NCBI RefSeq assembly: GCF_945836005.1
Contig: NZ_OX241534.1
Location: 124,001-188,000, forward strand
Direction of reading: 5' to 3'
Length of the DNA stretch: 64,000 bases
Source: Candidatus Nitrosacidococcus sp. I8
GTDB lineage: Bacteria; Pseudomonadota; Gammaproteobacteria; Nitrosococcales; Nitrosococcaceae
Of the stretch, positions 25,870 to 35,436 are shown piece by piece. Both the position numbers and the translations under genes were made by a program. Position 1 is the first letter of the stretch; every line of letters starts with the position of its first letter. The notes below the pieces were generated by a model. The model was not told where the DNA came from and did no database searches. It worked only from the letters and a program-made list of their open reading frames with translations.

Positions 25870-26508
25870 ATGAATTTAGAGCAAGCTCGTTTAAATATGG
25901 TACAACAGCAAGTACGTACTTGGGATGTATTTGAGCAAAGTATATTAGACCGGCTTCTTGAAGTTCCTAGAGAAAATTTCGTGCCTCCCGTATTCAAGAA
26001 TTTAGCTTATGCCGATACCCAGATCCCTATTGGGCATGGGCAAATTATGCTTTCTCCTAATTTTGAAGGTCGTTTACTACAAAGTTTAAACTTACAAAAA
26101 ACTGATTCTGTTTTGGAAGTGGGTACTGGCACAGGCTATCTTACAGTGGTACTATCAGGTCTTGTTAATTCAGTAACTAGTGTTGATATTTACCCAAATT
26201 TACAACGACTAGGTGAAAATTACCCCAGTAATATATCGTTACAAACTAAAGATATAGCAGGTGGTTGGATTCAAGAGGGTGGTTTTAATGCCATTATTAT
26301 TTCCGGTGCCCTAGCTACTTTACCTAAATCTTTTTTGCAAGCATTACATATTAATGGGCGTTTATTTGCCATATTAGGTCAAGGTGCTGCAATGAAAGCA
26401 ACTCTGATTACTCGTATTGAAGTTGAAAAGTGGTCCTATGAAGAGTTATTTGAAACTTCACTACCATTTTTGATTAACAGTACTATTAAGTCAAATTTTG
26501 ATTTTTAG
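25870..26508 (+). CDS. Protein-L-isoaspartate O-methyltransferase family protein
   Basis: A 212-residue methyltransferase of the Pcm fold. SAM motif I is VLEVGTGTGYLT, preceded by the DTQIPIGHGQIMLSP region that matches the Pcm active-site segment. The motif that is usually TAA..IP reads ISGALATLP, so isoaspartate repair is not certain. It lies 52 bases before tolC on the same strand. A Pcm-like gene ahead of tolC is a layout I know from other Proteobacteria, with unknown meaning. Confidence 0.8.
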   Translation: MNLEQARLNMVQQQVRTWDVFEQSILDRLLEVPRENFVPPVFKNLAYADTQIPIGHGQIMLSPNFEGRLLQSLNLQKTDSVLEVGTGTGYLTVVLSGLVNSVTSVDIYPNLQRLGENYPSNISLQTKDIAGGWIQEGGFNAIIISGALATLPKSFLQALHINGRLFAILGQGAAMKATLITRIEVEKWSYEELFETSLPFLINSTIKSNFDF

Positions 26509-26560
26509 TTTTTTTAAAAACTAGACAGGTATTATATTCTACTATAACATACATTCATGT

Positions 26561-27934
26561 ATGTATAATTTAAATTCTAATTTTACCCTCCCATCTAGGG
26601 TTATGCCAGTTATCATTTATCAATTTTTTTTAGGGCTACTATTTAGTTTTTTCTTGTTGTTGCCTGCACAAGGGACAGATCTTTTGGAGGCATATCAACT
26701 TGCTCGGCAAACTAATCCAGATTTACAAAATCAAGTTGCTGCCCTGCAAGCAGCATTGGAAGCAAAACCTCAAGCAAAAGCACTTTTCTTCCCAACTATT
26801 GGGTTAAGCTCTAACTATAATTGGACAAATCAAGACATTAGCTTAGTAAGTAAGAACATTGTACCTGGGTTTCGGGGTAATTTTGATAGTTTTGGCTACA
26901 CATTAAATCTAAGCCAACCTATTTATCATCGAGATAGCTTTATTCAGCTAAAACAAGCCGATGCCACCATCGCTCAAGCTGAAGCGAATCTAGTGAACCA
27001 AGAACAAATACTTTTAGTGCAAGTGGCACAGTTTTATTTTGGTATCCTTGGGGCTCAGTCAGATTTAGAGTTTGCTACAATGAACAAAAAGTCTATTGGC
27101 GAGCAATTGGAACAGGCCAAAGAGCGGTTTAAAGTAGGACTAGCTACTATTGTAGATGCGAATGCAGCTGAAGCGGCCTATGACTTGGCTGTATTTCAGG
27201 AAATTGATGCACAAAAAACGTTGGCTGTAGCCAAAGAGCAATTGCGACAGGTAGTGGGTCAATATATTCCGGAACTTAATGGGTTGCAGAAAGAAACACC
27301 ATTGATTTATCCAGACCCTATAGATATTGATAAATGGTCTGCCACTGCTTTGCAACAAAATCCACTCATTGATGCATCGGAAGCAGCGGTAGCCAATGCA
27401 CGCCAAGGAATAGAGCTACAAAAATCAGGCCATTATCCTACTTTAGATATTGTAGGATCTGACGGATCAATTATCACAGGGGGTGGTCGTTTCGGTGGAT
27501 TTAGCACACGCCAAGATGTAATCGGATTGCAATTTAATTTACCTATCTTCCAAGGAGGGATGGTGATGTCTAAAACTCGCCAATCACAGCACCAACTGGA
27601 GCAGGCGATGCAACAGCTGGAAAGCACTCGAAGACAAGTCTATTTACAAACGCGCCAAGCTTATTTAGATGTTACCTCCCAGATCAGCCAAGTAAAAGCA
27701 CTTAAACAAGCAATTATTTCTAACCAAAGCTCATTGGAATCTACAGAAGAAGGTTATAAAGTAGGTACGCAAACTGCAGTAGATCTACTTGTTATTCGCA
27801 GTAATTTATATAGTGCTCTTCGAGATTATGCTAAAGCTCGCTACGATTATTTAGTCAATACCCTTGTCCTGAAACAAGGAGCTGGTATTGTAACTCTTGA
27901 GGACTTAACTATGATGAATAGCTGGTTGCATTAA
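26561..27934 (+). CDS. tolC: TolC-family outer membrane channel
   Basis: A 457-residue outer membrane efflux protein. The hydrophobic signal segment PVIIYQFFLGLLFSFFLLLPAQG ends near residue 38. ATG at 26603 (residue 15) would give a more normal signal peptide than 26561; I keep the longer form with that doubt. Two OEP repeats follow (LLEAYQLARQTNPDLQNQV and the second half from about 250), with long alpha-barrel helices. It serves RND or type I exporters encoded elsewhere. It overlaps waaA by 4 bases, tail to tail. Confidence 0.9.
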   Translation: MYNLNSNFTLPSRVMPVIIYQFFLGLLFSFFLLLPAQGTDLLEAYQLARQTNPDLQNQVAALQAALEAKPQAKALFFPTIGLSSNYNWTNQDISLVSKNIVPGFRGNFDSFGYTLNLSQPIYHRDSFIQLKQADATIAQAEANLVNQEQILLVQVAQFYFGILGAQSDLEFATMNKKSIGEQLEQAKERFKVGLATIVDANAAEAAYDLAVFQEIDAQKTLAVAKEQLRQVVGQYIPELNGLQKETPLIYPDPIDIDKWSATALQQNPLIDASEAAVANARQGIELQKSGHYPTLDIVGSDGSIITGGGRFGGFSTRQDVIGLQFNLPIFQGGMVMSKTRQSQHQLEQAMQQLESTRRQVYLQTRQAYLDVTSQISQVKALKQAIISNQSSLESTEEGYKVGTQTAVDLLVIRSNLYSALRDYAKARYDYLVNTLVLKQGAGIVTLEDLTMMNSWLH

Positions 27935-29214
27935 ACTTCAATCCTATTGAGACAAGATTCAACCAAGGTTAATAATTTTTCAGAAGCACCTTGATTTTGA
28001 ATCACGAATTCTTTTCCTTTTTGACCTGCCCTAATTAATTTATCTGGATTATTGAAATAGAAAAGTACTGTTTGGGTAAGGCTTTGCGGGCTGCTAATTT
28101 GTATTGCTGCATCTACCTTTAATAGCCGTTTACTAATATTTGCGAAATTAAATGTATAGGGTCCTAAAATAATCCCTTTCCCTAATGCAGCCGCTTCTAG
28201 AGGATTATGACCGCCTATAGGCACCAAGCTACCGCCTAAAAATACAATATCTGCCGCTGCAAAAAATAGAGGTAGCTCTCCCATGCTATCTCCAAGAAAG
28301 ATGTTAGTTTCTAGAGTACAATCTAATGATTGACTACGGCGTTGTATAGTAAATCCTTCATGTTTGCATAATTGATATACCTTATGAAAACGCTCTGGAT
28401 GGCGAGGTACTAGAACTAATAAAGCTTTCGGAAAAAATTCTTGCACCTGTTTAAAACCTTCTAAAACCTGTTTTTCTTCTCCTTGGTGAGTGCTAGCAGC
28501 AATCCAAATAGGGCGTTGTATTCCTCCCCATCTCTGCCTTAGTTGGTACCCTTTACTTTCCAGATCGGAAGGAAAATCAATCTCAAATTTTAAATTACCC
28601 ATTACACTTACCTTATTAGGGTCAGCACCTAATGTAATAAAGCGTCTTGAATCAGTAGTACTTTGAGCGGCAATATAAGTAAGTACTGAAAGCATTTTTT
28701 GAGCTAACAAACTTAAATAAGCATATCTACGAGCAGAGCGTTTAGAGAGACGAGCGTTTGCTAAGATTACTGGAATATTTCGATACTTGCATTGACTCAA
28801 TAAATTAGGCCAAAGCTCTGTTTCAAAAATAATTGCTAATTTAGGCTGAGATCGCTTTAAAAATCGGGAAACACAATCAGGTAAATCATATGGAAGATAG
28901 TAATGAATGACACGATTACAAGAGTCAAAATATTTTTTTACCTGATCCGATCCGGTAGGAGTCATCGTAGTGATTAACAGTACATGATCTGGATAGCGAT
29001 CAAGTAACCTTCTAATTAAAGGTAAGCTTGCATGAACTTCCCCTACAGATACACTATGAATTAAGATAACTGGTTTTTTAGGGAGAAGAGGAATAAAACC
29101 AAATCTTTCTGACCATCGGCGAAGATAGGCAGGTGCTCGATAACTTCGCCATAGTAAGCGAAGCAGGATAAAAGGTGTAGCTAAGTAAAATAGTAGGTTA
29201 TACAGAACTTGCAA
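27931..29214 (-). CDS. waaA: 3-deoxy-D-manno-octulosonic acid (Kdo) transferase
   Basis: A 427-residue GT30 glycosyltransferase that adds Kdo to lipid A at the inner membrane. The N-terminal membrane helix (YNLLFYLATPFILLRL), HSVSVGEV, TTMTPTGSDQV and the C-terminal GGSLVPIGGHNPLEAAA are family hallmarks. It ends a three-gene LPS core set (hldE-hldD-waaA) on this strand, 6 bases after hldD. Confidence 0.96.
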   Translation of the reverse strand: MQVLYNLLFYLATPFILLRLLWRSYRAPAYLRRWSERFGFIPLLPKKPVILIHSVSVGEVHASLPLIRRLLDRYPDHVLLITTMTPTGSDQVKKYFDSCNRVIHYYLPYDLPDCVSRFLKRSQPKLAIIFETELWPNLLSQCKYRNIPVILANARLSKRSARRYAYLSLLAQKMLSVLTYIAAQSTTDSRRFITLGADPNKVSVMGNLKFEIDFPSDLESKGYQLRQRWGGIQRPIWIAASTHQGEEKQVLEGFKQVQEFFPKALLVLVPRHPERFHKVYQLCKHEGFTIQRRSQSLDCTLETNIFLGDSMGELPLFFAAADIVFLGGSLVPIGGHNPLEAAALGKGIILGPYTFNFANISKRLLKVDAAIQISSPQSLTQTVLFYFNNPDKLIRAGQKGKEFVIQNQGASEKLLTLVESCLNRIEV

Positions 29215-29220
29215 AATAAG

Positions 29221-30177
29221 TTAATTATTCTGATGATCTAACCATTGCATATACTGGAACACCCCTTCTTGTACTGAAGCAAAAGGAGCGGTATAACCTG
29301 ATTTTTTAAGGTTACTTATGTCTGCCTGAGTAAAACTTTGATAATGTCCCCGAAGATGGTTAGGAAAAGGAATATATTCAATCTCTCCTTGCTGATAATA
29401 GTCAATAACTGCTTGAGCTAATTCATTAAAAGTTTGTGCTTTTCCTGTACCTACATTGAAAATTCCTGAAAGATGAGGGTTTTCTAAAAACCACAGATTA
29501 ACTGCAGCCACATCATCAATATAAACAAAATCCCGCTGCTGCATCCCATGATCATAACCAGCATACCCTTCAAAAAGTTTAATACGCCCTGAATCCTTTA
29601 ACTGCCTATAAGCATGATAGGCAACACTCGCCATAGATTCTTTGTGAGACTCTCGAGGACCATACACGTTAAAATAACGAAATCCTACAATTTGAGCAGG
29701 TGGAGTTGGAAAGTAGTGCTGTCTTACATACTGATCGAATAAGAATTTAGAATAACCATATACATTACAAGGATATTCGTATTCTCGAGCTTCATAAAAT
29801 AAAGTACCACTACCATAAATAGCAGCACTTGATGCGTACAGAAAAGGAATTTTGTATTCCATGCAGTGATGTAATAGTATTTTTGAGTACTGGAAGTTAT
29901 TTTCCATCATATACTGCCCATTCCACTCGGTAGTATCACTACAAGCCCCTTGATGGATAATAGCTTCTATAGAAGAAAAATGATTTTTTTTAGCTAAAAT
30001 AGCTTCTAAAAATTGATGCTTATCCCAATAATCAGCGATCTCACAATCAACCAAGTTAGTAAATTTTTCTCCTCGAGTCAGGTTATCTACTACTAAAATA
30101 TCTCTATAACCTTGCTGGTTGAGTGCATAAACGATGTTACTACCAATAAATCCTGCCCCACCTGTTACAATAATCAT
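29221..30177 (-). CDS. hldD: ADP-glyceromanno-heptose 6-epimerase
   Basis: A 318-residue NADP-dependent short-chain epimerase that makes ADP-L-glycero-D-manno-heptose for the LPS core. Seen: Rossmann GGAGFIGSN at residues 6-14, catalytic Tyr in [10 protein letters not shown], and the family end [10 protein letters not shown]. It lies between hldE (12 bases) and waaA (6 bases), so one transcript is likely. Confidence 0.96.
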   Translation of the reverse strand: MIIVTGGAGFIGSNIVYALNQQGYRDILVVDNLTRGEKFTNLVDCEIADYWDKHQFLEAILAKKNHFSSIEAIIHQGACSDTTEWNGQYMMENNFQYSKILLHHCMEYKIPFLYASSAAIYGSGTLFYEAREYEYPCNVYGYSKFLFDQYVRQHYFPTPPAQIVGFRYFNVYGPRESHKESMASVAYHAYRQLKDSGRIKLFEGYAGYDHGMQQRDFVYIDDVAAVNLWFLENPHLSGIFNVGTGKAQTFNELAQAVIDYYQQGEIEYIPFPNHLRGHYQSFTQADISNLKKSGYTAPFASVQEGVFQYMQWLDHQNN

Positions 30178-30189
30178 AAAATTAATCTT

Positions 30190-31623
30190 TTAATTCTTTT
30201 TGGAAATCGTATTAATCATTTGGGTAGTAGAATAACCTTCTAAATAATCTAGAATAACAACCTTTCCTCCATAGGCAAGGACGATATCAGCACCAGCTAC
30301 TTGATCTGGGGTATAATCTCCTCCTTTAACTAGAATATCTGGGCAAAGCTGGGCAATCAGAGCAGCAGGTGTATCTTCCGAAAAAGGAACAACCCAATCT
30401 ACATCTCGAAGAGCTGAAATCATAGTCATTCGTGACATAAGAGTATTCACGGGCCTTGATTCGCCTTTAAGCCGCTTAACTGAATTATTATCATTTACCG
30501 CAACAACCAGCCGATCTCCTAATTTTTTTGCTTGTGCTAAGTAATGTACATGACCAGGGTGTAGAATATCAAAACAGCCATTAGTCATGACAATTCTCTC
30601 CCCCCTATTTTTTGCGTCTTGGACCAATCGATATAACTCATCTTGAGTAAAGACACCACAATCAGTATTTACTGATGCTTGAAGAGCCCCTTGAAGTTCA
30701 TGGGATGTAACACTTGCTGTTCCTAATTTACCTACTACAAGACCTGCAGCTATATTAGCAAGGCGAGTAGCTTCTTGATAATTACATCCAGCAGCTAAAC
30801 TAGCGGCTAAGATTGAAATTACTGTATCTCCAGCACCAGTCACATCAAATACTTCCCTTGCTTGAGTAGGTAAATGAAAAGGAGCAGTATTTTTTTGTAT
30901 CAAAGTCATTCCTTGCTCCCCCCGAGTGATAAGTAATGCTTCTAATCCTAATTCTTCTCTTAGCCGCTCGCCTCTTTCAACTAATACTTCATTAGTAGCA
31001 CATGACCCAACAATAGCTTCAAATTCAGGCAAATTAGGAGTAATTATATTTGCACCATAGTAGATAGAAAAATTTTTACCCTTAGGATCAACCGAAATAG
31101 GTATCTTGAAATTATGCGCTAAGGAAATCAATTTATTAGGATGAGTGATGGTTTTTTTACCATAATCAGAAAATATAATGATATTAGGAGGAGTACTTTG
31201 TAAAATCGTTCGGTACTGAGCGAGAATCAATCCTTCATGACAGTGATCAAAATTTTCCTCAAAATCTAAACGTATTAACTGCTGGTGATGGCTAACAATG
31301 CGTAGCTTAGTAATTGTGGGTCTATCAGATAGAGATTCTAAATAGCAACAAACCCCTTGTTGCATAAGTAAACTTTTTAATGAACTAGATTCTTGGTCAG
31401 TTCCTATAAGCCCTAACAAGGTAGTGGATGCCCCTAAGGTAGCGGTATTAATTGCTACATTTCCTGCTCCTCCAGCCCGATCTTCTTGATTTTTAATATG
31501 GACAATAGGGACAGGGGCCTCAGGGGAAATACGATCAGTGGTGCCGTGCCAGTAGCGGTCTAGGATGACATCACCAATCACTAATATTCGAGCAGAGGTG
31601 AAATTAGGTAAGCTGTAAGACAT
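30190..31623 (-). CDS. hldE: Bifunctional heptose 7-phosphate kinase / heptose 1-phosphate adenylyltransferase
   Basis: A 477-residue fusion of two pathway steps. The N-terminal ribokinase-type kinase (1-320) has GDVILDRYWHG, GGAGNVA and the catalytic GAGDTV. The C-terminal nucleotidyltransferase (from about 340) has TNGCFDILHPGHVHYL with its HxGH site. It supplies ADP-heptose to HldD. First gene of the hldE-hldD-waaA set. Its upstream region faces the multicopper oxidase gene. Confidence 0.97.
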   Translation of the reverse strand: MSYSLPNFTSARILVIGDVILDRYWHGTTDRISPEAPVPIVHIKNQEDRAGGAGNVAINTATLGASTTLLGLIGTDQESSSLKSLLMQQGVCCYLESLSDRPTITKLRIVSHHQQLIRLDFEENFDHCHEGLILAQYRTILQSTPPNIIIFSDYGKKTITHPNKLISLAHNFKIPISVDPKGKNFSIYYGANIITPNLPEFEAIVGSCATNEVLVERGERLREELGLEALLITRGEQGMTLIQKNTAPFHLPTQAREVFDVTGAGDTVISILAASLAAGCNYQEATRLANIAAGLVVGKLGTASVTSHELQGALQASVNTDCGVFTQDELYRLVQDAKNRGERIVMTNGCFDILHPGHVHYLAQAKKLGDRLVVAVNDNNSVKRLKGESRPVNTLMSRMTMISALRDVDWVVPFSEDTPAALIAQLCPDILVKGGDYTPDQVAGADIVLAYGGKVVILDYLEGYSTTQMINTISKKN

Positions 31624-31705
31624 ATAATGAAATGTTTAATTTTATCTAAAATACCCTAACGAAGGAATATAGATTTCGAGGTTATTAGGTATTTAATTTT
31701 TGATA

Positions 31706-31722
31706 TTATATTGTTAATATAA
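31706..31722. promoter_or_regulatory. Perfect 7-3-7 palindrome before the multicopper oxidase gene
   Basis: TTATATT, three bases, AATATAA. It lies 52 bases ahead of the GTG start, in the divergent region with hldE. It could be an operator or part of an AT-rich promoter. It does not match the NsrR 11-1-11 pattern. Confidence 0.3.
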
Positions 31723-31774
31723 ACACGAATTATTATCATTTTAATAAAAATTAACTTACTGAGATATTACTATA

Positions 31775-32809
31775 GTGAAGGAATTTAATCAGATATTCTT
31801 AATTTTATTTCTATTATTACCATCATTGGCTAGCAGTAGTGACTATTCAGATAGTGCTGGTGTAACACGAGAATATTATATTGCAGCAGAAGACACTAAT
31901 TGGGATTTTGCCCCTAGTGGTCAGAACCTTGTTCACTGTATGGATCAGCCTGCTCCTTGTGCTATACCAAAGCCATATAATCATGTTTTCCCCGCCGTAC
32001 GCTATATTGAGTACACAGATGGATCTTTTACTAAACCTAAATCTCAACCCCAATGGTTGGGTATTTTAGGACCTATTATTCGTGCTGAAGTGGGGGATAG
32101 CATTAAGGTTCATTTTTGTAATCATACAACATTGGGTAGTGCCTATAGTATGCATCCACATGGGCTACGATATACTAAAGATAATGAAGGAGCACTCTAC
32201 TATGGAGTAAACTCGTCTACATCTCCGGGATCTGGCGCTGAGGTTCATTCAGGGCAATGCTTTGATTACACTTGGTCTGCAGATCAAACAAGTGGACCTT
32301 CAAAAGGCGATCCTTCCTCTAAAGTATGGTGGTATCATTCCCACGTGGAATCAAGTAGCGATATAAACTCAGGCCTCTTAGGACCTATTATTGTTACACG
32401 CCAAGGTATGGCTAACCCTGATGGCAGTCCTAAAGACGTAGACCGTGAATTTATTACTGCTTTTTTTATCTTTAATAAACTATCAGGTGATGAAGCAGGA
32501 TTAATGCACAGTATTAATGGCTATATTTTTGGTAATTTAAAAGGTCTGATTGCAAAAAATGGGGAACAAGTACGTTGGCATGTGCTTGGTATGGGTAATG
32601 AGAACGATCTTCATACACCACATTGGCATGGTAAGACTGTGTTAATAGGATCTCCTCCAGCGCAACGTGGAGATGTTCTGGAACTATTACCTGCTTCTAT
32701 GATTACGGCTGATATGAAAGCTGATAATATCGGAGAATGGCAATACCATTGCCACGTTGCAGATCACATGGATGCCGGCATGGTTACCACTTATCAAATA
32801 TCACCTTAA
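31775..32809 (+). CDS. Secreted two-domain multicopper oxidase, type B layout
   Basis: A 344-residue protein with a signal peptide (about 1-22) and two cupredoxin domains. Trinuclear copper ligands: H127 and H129 (HPHG), H188 and H190 (YHSH), H280, H283 and H285 (HTPHWH), and H325-C326-H327. The type 1 site (C326, H331, M336 in HCHVADHMDAGM) is in domain 2. Domain 1 has Ser189 where its type 1 Cys would be, giving the type B pattern. The start of the chain (REYYIAAEDTNWDFAP) is ceruloplasmin-like. The start is GTG. It may oxidise copper, phenols or act in nitrogen-oxide chemistry. Substrate is not readable. Confidence 0.85.
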   Translation: MKEFNQIFLILFLLLPSLASSSDYSDSAGVTREYYIAAEDTNWDFAPSGQNLVHCMDQPAPCAIPKPYNHVFPAVRYIEYTDGSFTKPKSQPQWLGILGPIIRAEVGDSIKVHFCNHTTLGSAYSMHPHGLRYTKDNEGALYYGVNSSTSPGSGAEVHSGQCFDYTWSADQTSGPSKGDPSSKVWWYHSHVESSSDINSGLLGPIIVTRQGMANPDGSPKDVDREFITAFFIFNKLSGDEAGLMHSINGYIFGNLKGLIAKNGEQVRWHVLGMGNENDLHTPHWHGKTVLIGSPPAQRGDVLELLPASMITADMKADNIGEWQYHCHVADHMDAGMVTTYQISP

Positions 32810-32816
32810 CTTAAAC

Positions 32817-32851
32817 AACACTGCGGATTCAACTGTTAAATCCGCAGTGTT
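32817..32851. terminator. Bidirectional hairpin between the oxidase and helicase genes
   Basis: A perfect 13-bp stem (AACACTGCGGATT / AATCCGCAGTGTT) with a 9-base loop sits 7 bases after the oxidase stop and 16 bases before the end of the convergent helicase gene. It could terminate both, although the T-runs are short. Confidence 0.75.
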
Positions 32852-32867
32852 ATGGAGTATTGATTTC

Positions 32868-34394
32868 TTAGCTATTTGCTGTTGATAGATCAGGAGTAAC
32901 TAAAGATTTCTTTCGTTTGAAAGAGGTTGAAGAATAAACTTTATGCTTTTTTCTTGCTTTTTGATACGGCTTGTTCTTTTCTCTCAGTTGGTCTTTTTGT
33001 GATCTACCATTAATATTAGCTTCTGTAGTTTTTCTCTTTTTAGATGGAGTATCTTGAACTTCTGTTATTGATTTATCTATTAAAGGACGGTTTCCCTGTA
33101 TAGACAGAGTAAGTGCTGCAGCAATATCAAGTGCTGAAAACCCTTCCTGCTGGATCCACTGTTGTACTAAGTTTCGGAAATCAGATACTTCTTCTTTTTT
33201 TAATGTTTCTGTGATTTTTTCCTTAAATTGTTTAACCCGCTGCTCTTGAATCTGCTGGGCACTAGGTAGATTAATCCTATGAATTGGGTGTTTAGTTACT
33301 TTTTGAATATTATTTAATACTCTCTGTTCACGAGAAGTAACAAAAAGAGTAGCTATTCCAGTTCTACCTGCACGACCAGTGCGTCCAATGCGATGGATAT
33401 ATGTTTCTGTATCATAGGGAGTATCATAATTGATTACATGACCTATCCGCTCTACATCAAGCCCACGAGCAGCCACATCAGTGGCAACTACAATATTTAA
33501 TGTGCTATCTTTAAGCTGAGCTACCACTTTCTCCCTTAAAGCTTGAGACATATCCCCATGGAGTGCTGCTGCACTATAGCCATGTTGCTGTAAATATTTT
33601 GCTACTTCTTCTGTAGCTGCTTTAGTACGTACAAAAATAATGGCTGCACTATTTCCCTCCATTTCTAAAATTCTAGATAAAGCATCTAATTTAGGTAATT
33701 TAGAGGCCAGCCAATAACGTTGAGTTATTTCTGGAAGTGTTTTAACTTCTTGGTTAATTTTAATATCTTGAGGATTATTTAGATATTTATTTGCTATATT
33801 ACGAATAGAGCGAGGCATCGTTGCTGAGAAGAGTGCAGTTTGGCATTTATGAGGAATCTGCTGTAAAATCCACTCTATATCCTCAATAAACCCCATCTTC
33901 AGCATTTCATCAGCTTCATCAAGTACAACTGTAGTAAGCTGATCTAACCGCAAACTTTTACGTCGTAAATGATCCATTACCCTTCCTGGGGTACCAACTA
34001 CAACCTGTATGCCATGCTTAAGTTGTTGTAATTGCTTCCCCATAGGCTGTCCACCATAAATAGGAAAAGTACTAAACCCTGTTAAGTATTTTGCATAACT
34101 ACGAAAAGCCTCTGTAACTTGAATGGCTAACTCACGGGTAGGCGTTAAAATTAATGCTTGCGTATCTTGTTGCTGTAAATTTATTTGATTTAAAATAGGA
34201 ATGGCAAATGCTGCAGTTTTTCCAGTACCTGTCTGTGCTTGACCTACTAAATCGTAGCCTTTTAAGAAAGAGGGAATTGCTTGGACTTGAATTAAAGTTG
34301 GATTTTGATACTTTAATTCTTTCAGTGCTTGAAGAATGAGTCCGTTAATGGAAAAAAACTCGAAAGAAGTAGTAGAATCTACTTGAGATGACAT
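32868..34394 (-). CDS. DEAD-box ATP-dependent RNA helicase (DeaD/CsdA-like)
   Basis: A 508-residue helicase. Motifs in order: Q motif (YQNPTLIQVQAIP), Walker A AQTGTGKTAAF, PTRELA, DEAD in VLDEADEML, SAT, and HRIGRTGRAGRTG. After about residue 370 it has a helical region (GFSALDIAAALTL) and a Lys-rich end, but lacks the full RNA-binding domain of E. coli DeaD (629 residues). It remodels RNA, likely in cold response or ribosome assembly. The next two genes upstream on the strand encode an RRM protein and a cold-shock protein. Confidence 0.88.
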   Translation of the reverse strand: MSSQVDSTTSFEFFSINGLILQALKELKYQNPTLIQVQAIPSFLKGYDLVGQAQTGTGKTAAFAIPILNQINLQQQDTQALILTPTRELAIQVTEAFRSYAKYLTGFSTFPIYGGQPMGKQLQQLKHGIQVVVGTPGRVMDHLRRKSLRLDQLTTVVLDEADEMLKMGFIEDIEWILQQIPHKCQTALFSATMPRSIRNIANKYLNNPQDIKINQEVKTLPEITQRYWLASKLPKLDALSRILEMEGNSAAIIFVRTKAATEEVAKYLQQHGYSAAALHGDMSQALREKVVAQLKDSTLNIVVATDVAARGLDVERIGHVINYDTPYDTETYIHRIGRTGRAGRTGIATLFVTSREQRVLNNIQKVTKHPIHRINLPSAQQIQEQRVKQFKEKITETLKKEEVSDFRNLVQQWIQQEGFSALDIAAALTLSIQGNRPLIDKSITEVQDTPSKKRKTTEANINGRSQKDQLREKNKPYQKARKKHKVYSSTSFKRKKSLVTPDLSTANS

Positions 34395-34489
34395 ATTGTT
34401 ACAAATATCCTAAATAGGACAACTACCCTAAAAACAAGGTAGTATTATTTTGGTTAGAAAAAAAACAGGCCAAATTAAAGAATATATAG

Positions 34490-34762
34490 CTAGCGTCGTC
34501 TACCGCCTCTTAAGCGCCGTTTATCTTCCTTAGTTTGGCTTACATAGAGAGTAGATCCTTGAATCTGAGATCCATTTAAGCCTGCAATAGCCGCACGCCC
34601 CTCATGACCTTCCATATCAATTAAGGCGGTACCTCGTGCTTGACCGGTGAACAGATCTTTATGCAAAGTTAAAGCACGCACTGTGCCAAAGCCTGAGAAC
34701 AATTCAGTAAGAGTTTCTTCAGTTGTATTTGAAGGTAATCCACGTATAAAAAGTTTGATCAT
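34490..34762 (-). CDS. RRM-type RNA-binding protein
   Basis: A 90-residue single RNA-recognition-motif protein. RNP2 is LFIRGLP and RNP1-like segment is ARGTALIDM, lacking the usual aromatic residues of a strong RNP1. It ends in a basic tail (KRRLRGGRRR). Such small bacterial RRMs bind RNA and respond to cold in cyanobacteria. It lies 95 bases before the helicase gene on the same strand. Confidence 0.88.
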   Translation of the reverse strand: MIKLFIRGLPSNTTEETLTELFSGFGTVRALTLHKDLFTGQARGTALIDMEGHEGRAAIAGLNGSQIQGSTLYVSQTKEDKRRLRGGRRR

Positions 34763-34800
34763 TAAGCATCTCTAAAAATTTAAAGCAAAAGAAAGGATTT

Positions 34801-34831
34801 GGAGAGGATAAATATGATATTTATCCTCTCC
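34801..34831 (-). terminator. Hairpin terminator after the cold-shock gene
   Basis: A perfect 14-bp stem (GGAGAGGATAAATA arm) with a 3-base loop lies 21 bases past the cold-shock stop on the minus strand. T-rich sequence follows in that direction. It should separate csp transcription from the RRM gene, at least partly. Confidence 0.75.
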
Positions 34832-34852
34832 CTAGATTTCAAGCACTATGAG

Positions 34853-35065
34853 TTATTGAATTACAACTACATTGTCAGCTTGAGGACCTTTTTGCCCTTG
34901 AACCTCAACAAAACTAACATGCTGTCCTTCTTTTAATGTCCTATGACCGTTACCTGAAATGGAACGGTAATGAACAAATAAATCATCTCCGCCTTCTCGC
35001 TGTATAAAACCATAACCTTTTGAATCATTGAACCACTTTACGGTTCCTGTCTGTTGTTCTGACAT
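34853..35065 (-). CDS. Cold-shock protein, CspA family
   Basis: A 70-residue single cold-shock domain. RNP1 KGYGFI and RNP2 DLFVHY are intact. It binds single-stranded RNA and DNA and melts secondary structure. The family has many paralogues (CspA to CspE), so no letter is given. A GAGAG ribosome site is seen before the ATG on the minus strand. The leader upstream holds two small hairpins (35088-35100 and 35101-35116). Confidence 0.95.
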   Translation of the reverse strand: MSEQQTGTVKWFNDSKGYGFIQREGGDDLFVHYRSISGNGHRTLKEGQHVSFVEVQGQKGPQADNVVVIQ

Positions 35066-35348
35066 AAAAAACTCTCAAAAATAAATATAACTAATAGTTA
35101 CATGGATAATACCATGAAATTACCAAGCGTTTGGAAGCGAATAAGCGAGAGCAAATAAGTTTGGAAGGAATAAAAACTACTACGCTAATGCGAAAACGCC
35201 ACCCTTAGTACTCTTGCGTATCATAGAAAACTAAATAAATAATTACAAGGGGTTATTTATAAATAATAGAAAATTAATTCTAAATCTTTTAAGAGACAGC
35301 AGTATCTCTATGAAATAAATAGAGTTATTTCTATTTAAATTTATCCCT
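35066..35348 (-). other. 283-base region between csp and tRNA-Gln, several hairpins, no gene
   Basis: No convincing reading frame. The csp-proximal part has CATGG/CCATG (35101-35116) and TAACTA/TAGTTA (35088-35100) stems, which would lie in the csp mRNA leader. The tRNA-proximal part has AAATAGA/TCTATTT (35317-35336) and AGAGA/TCTCT (35292-35309), which may end transcription of the rpsI-tRNA unit. Confidence 0.5.
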
Positions 35349-35422
35349 TGGCTGGGGGACTAGGATTCGAACCTAGGTTCGTGGAGTCAGAGTCCACTGT
35401 CCTACCACTAGACGATCCCCCA
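35349..35422 (-). tRNA. tRNA-Gln (anticodon CTG)
   Basis: A 74-base minus-strand tRNA with encoded CCA (35349-35351). The acceptor stem TGGGGGA pairs with TCCCCCA, discriminator G. The anticodon stem GTGGA/TCCAC closes CTCTGAC, giving CTG (complement at 35388-35390). The T-arm has GGTTCGAATCC. It lies only 14 bases after the rpsI stop and is probably cut from the same transcript. Confidence 0.97.
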
Positions 35423-35436
35423 AAACTGAAACGCTA

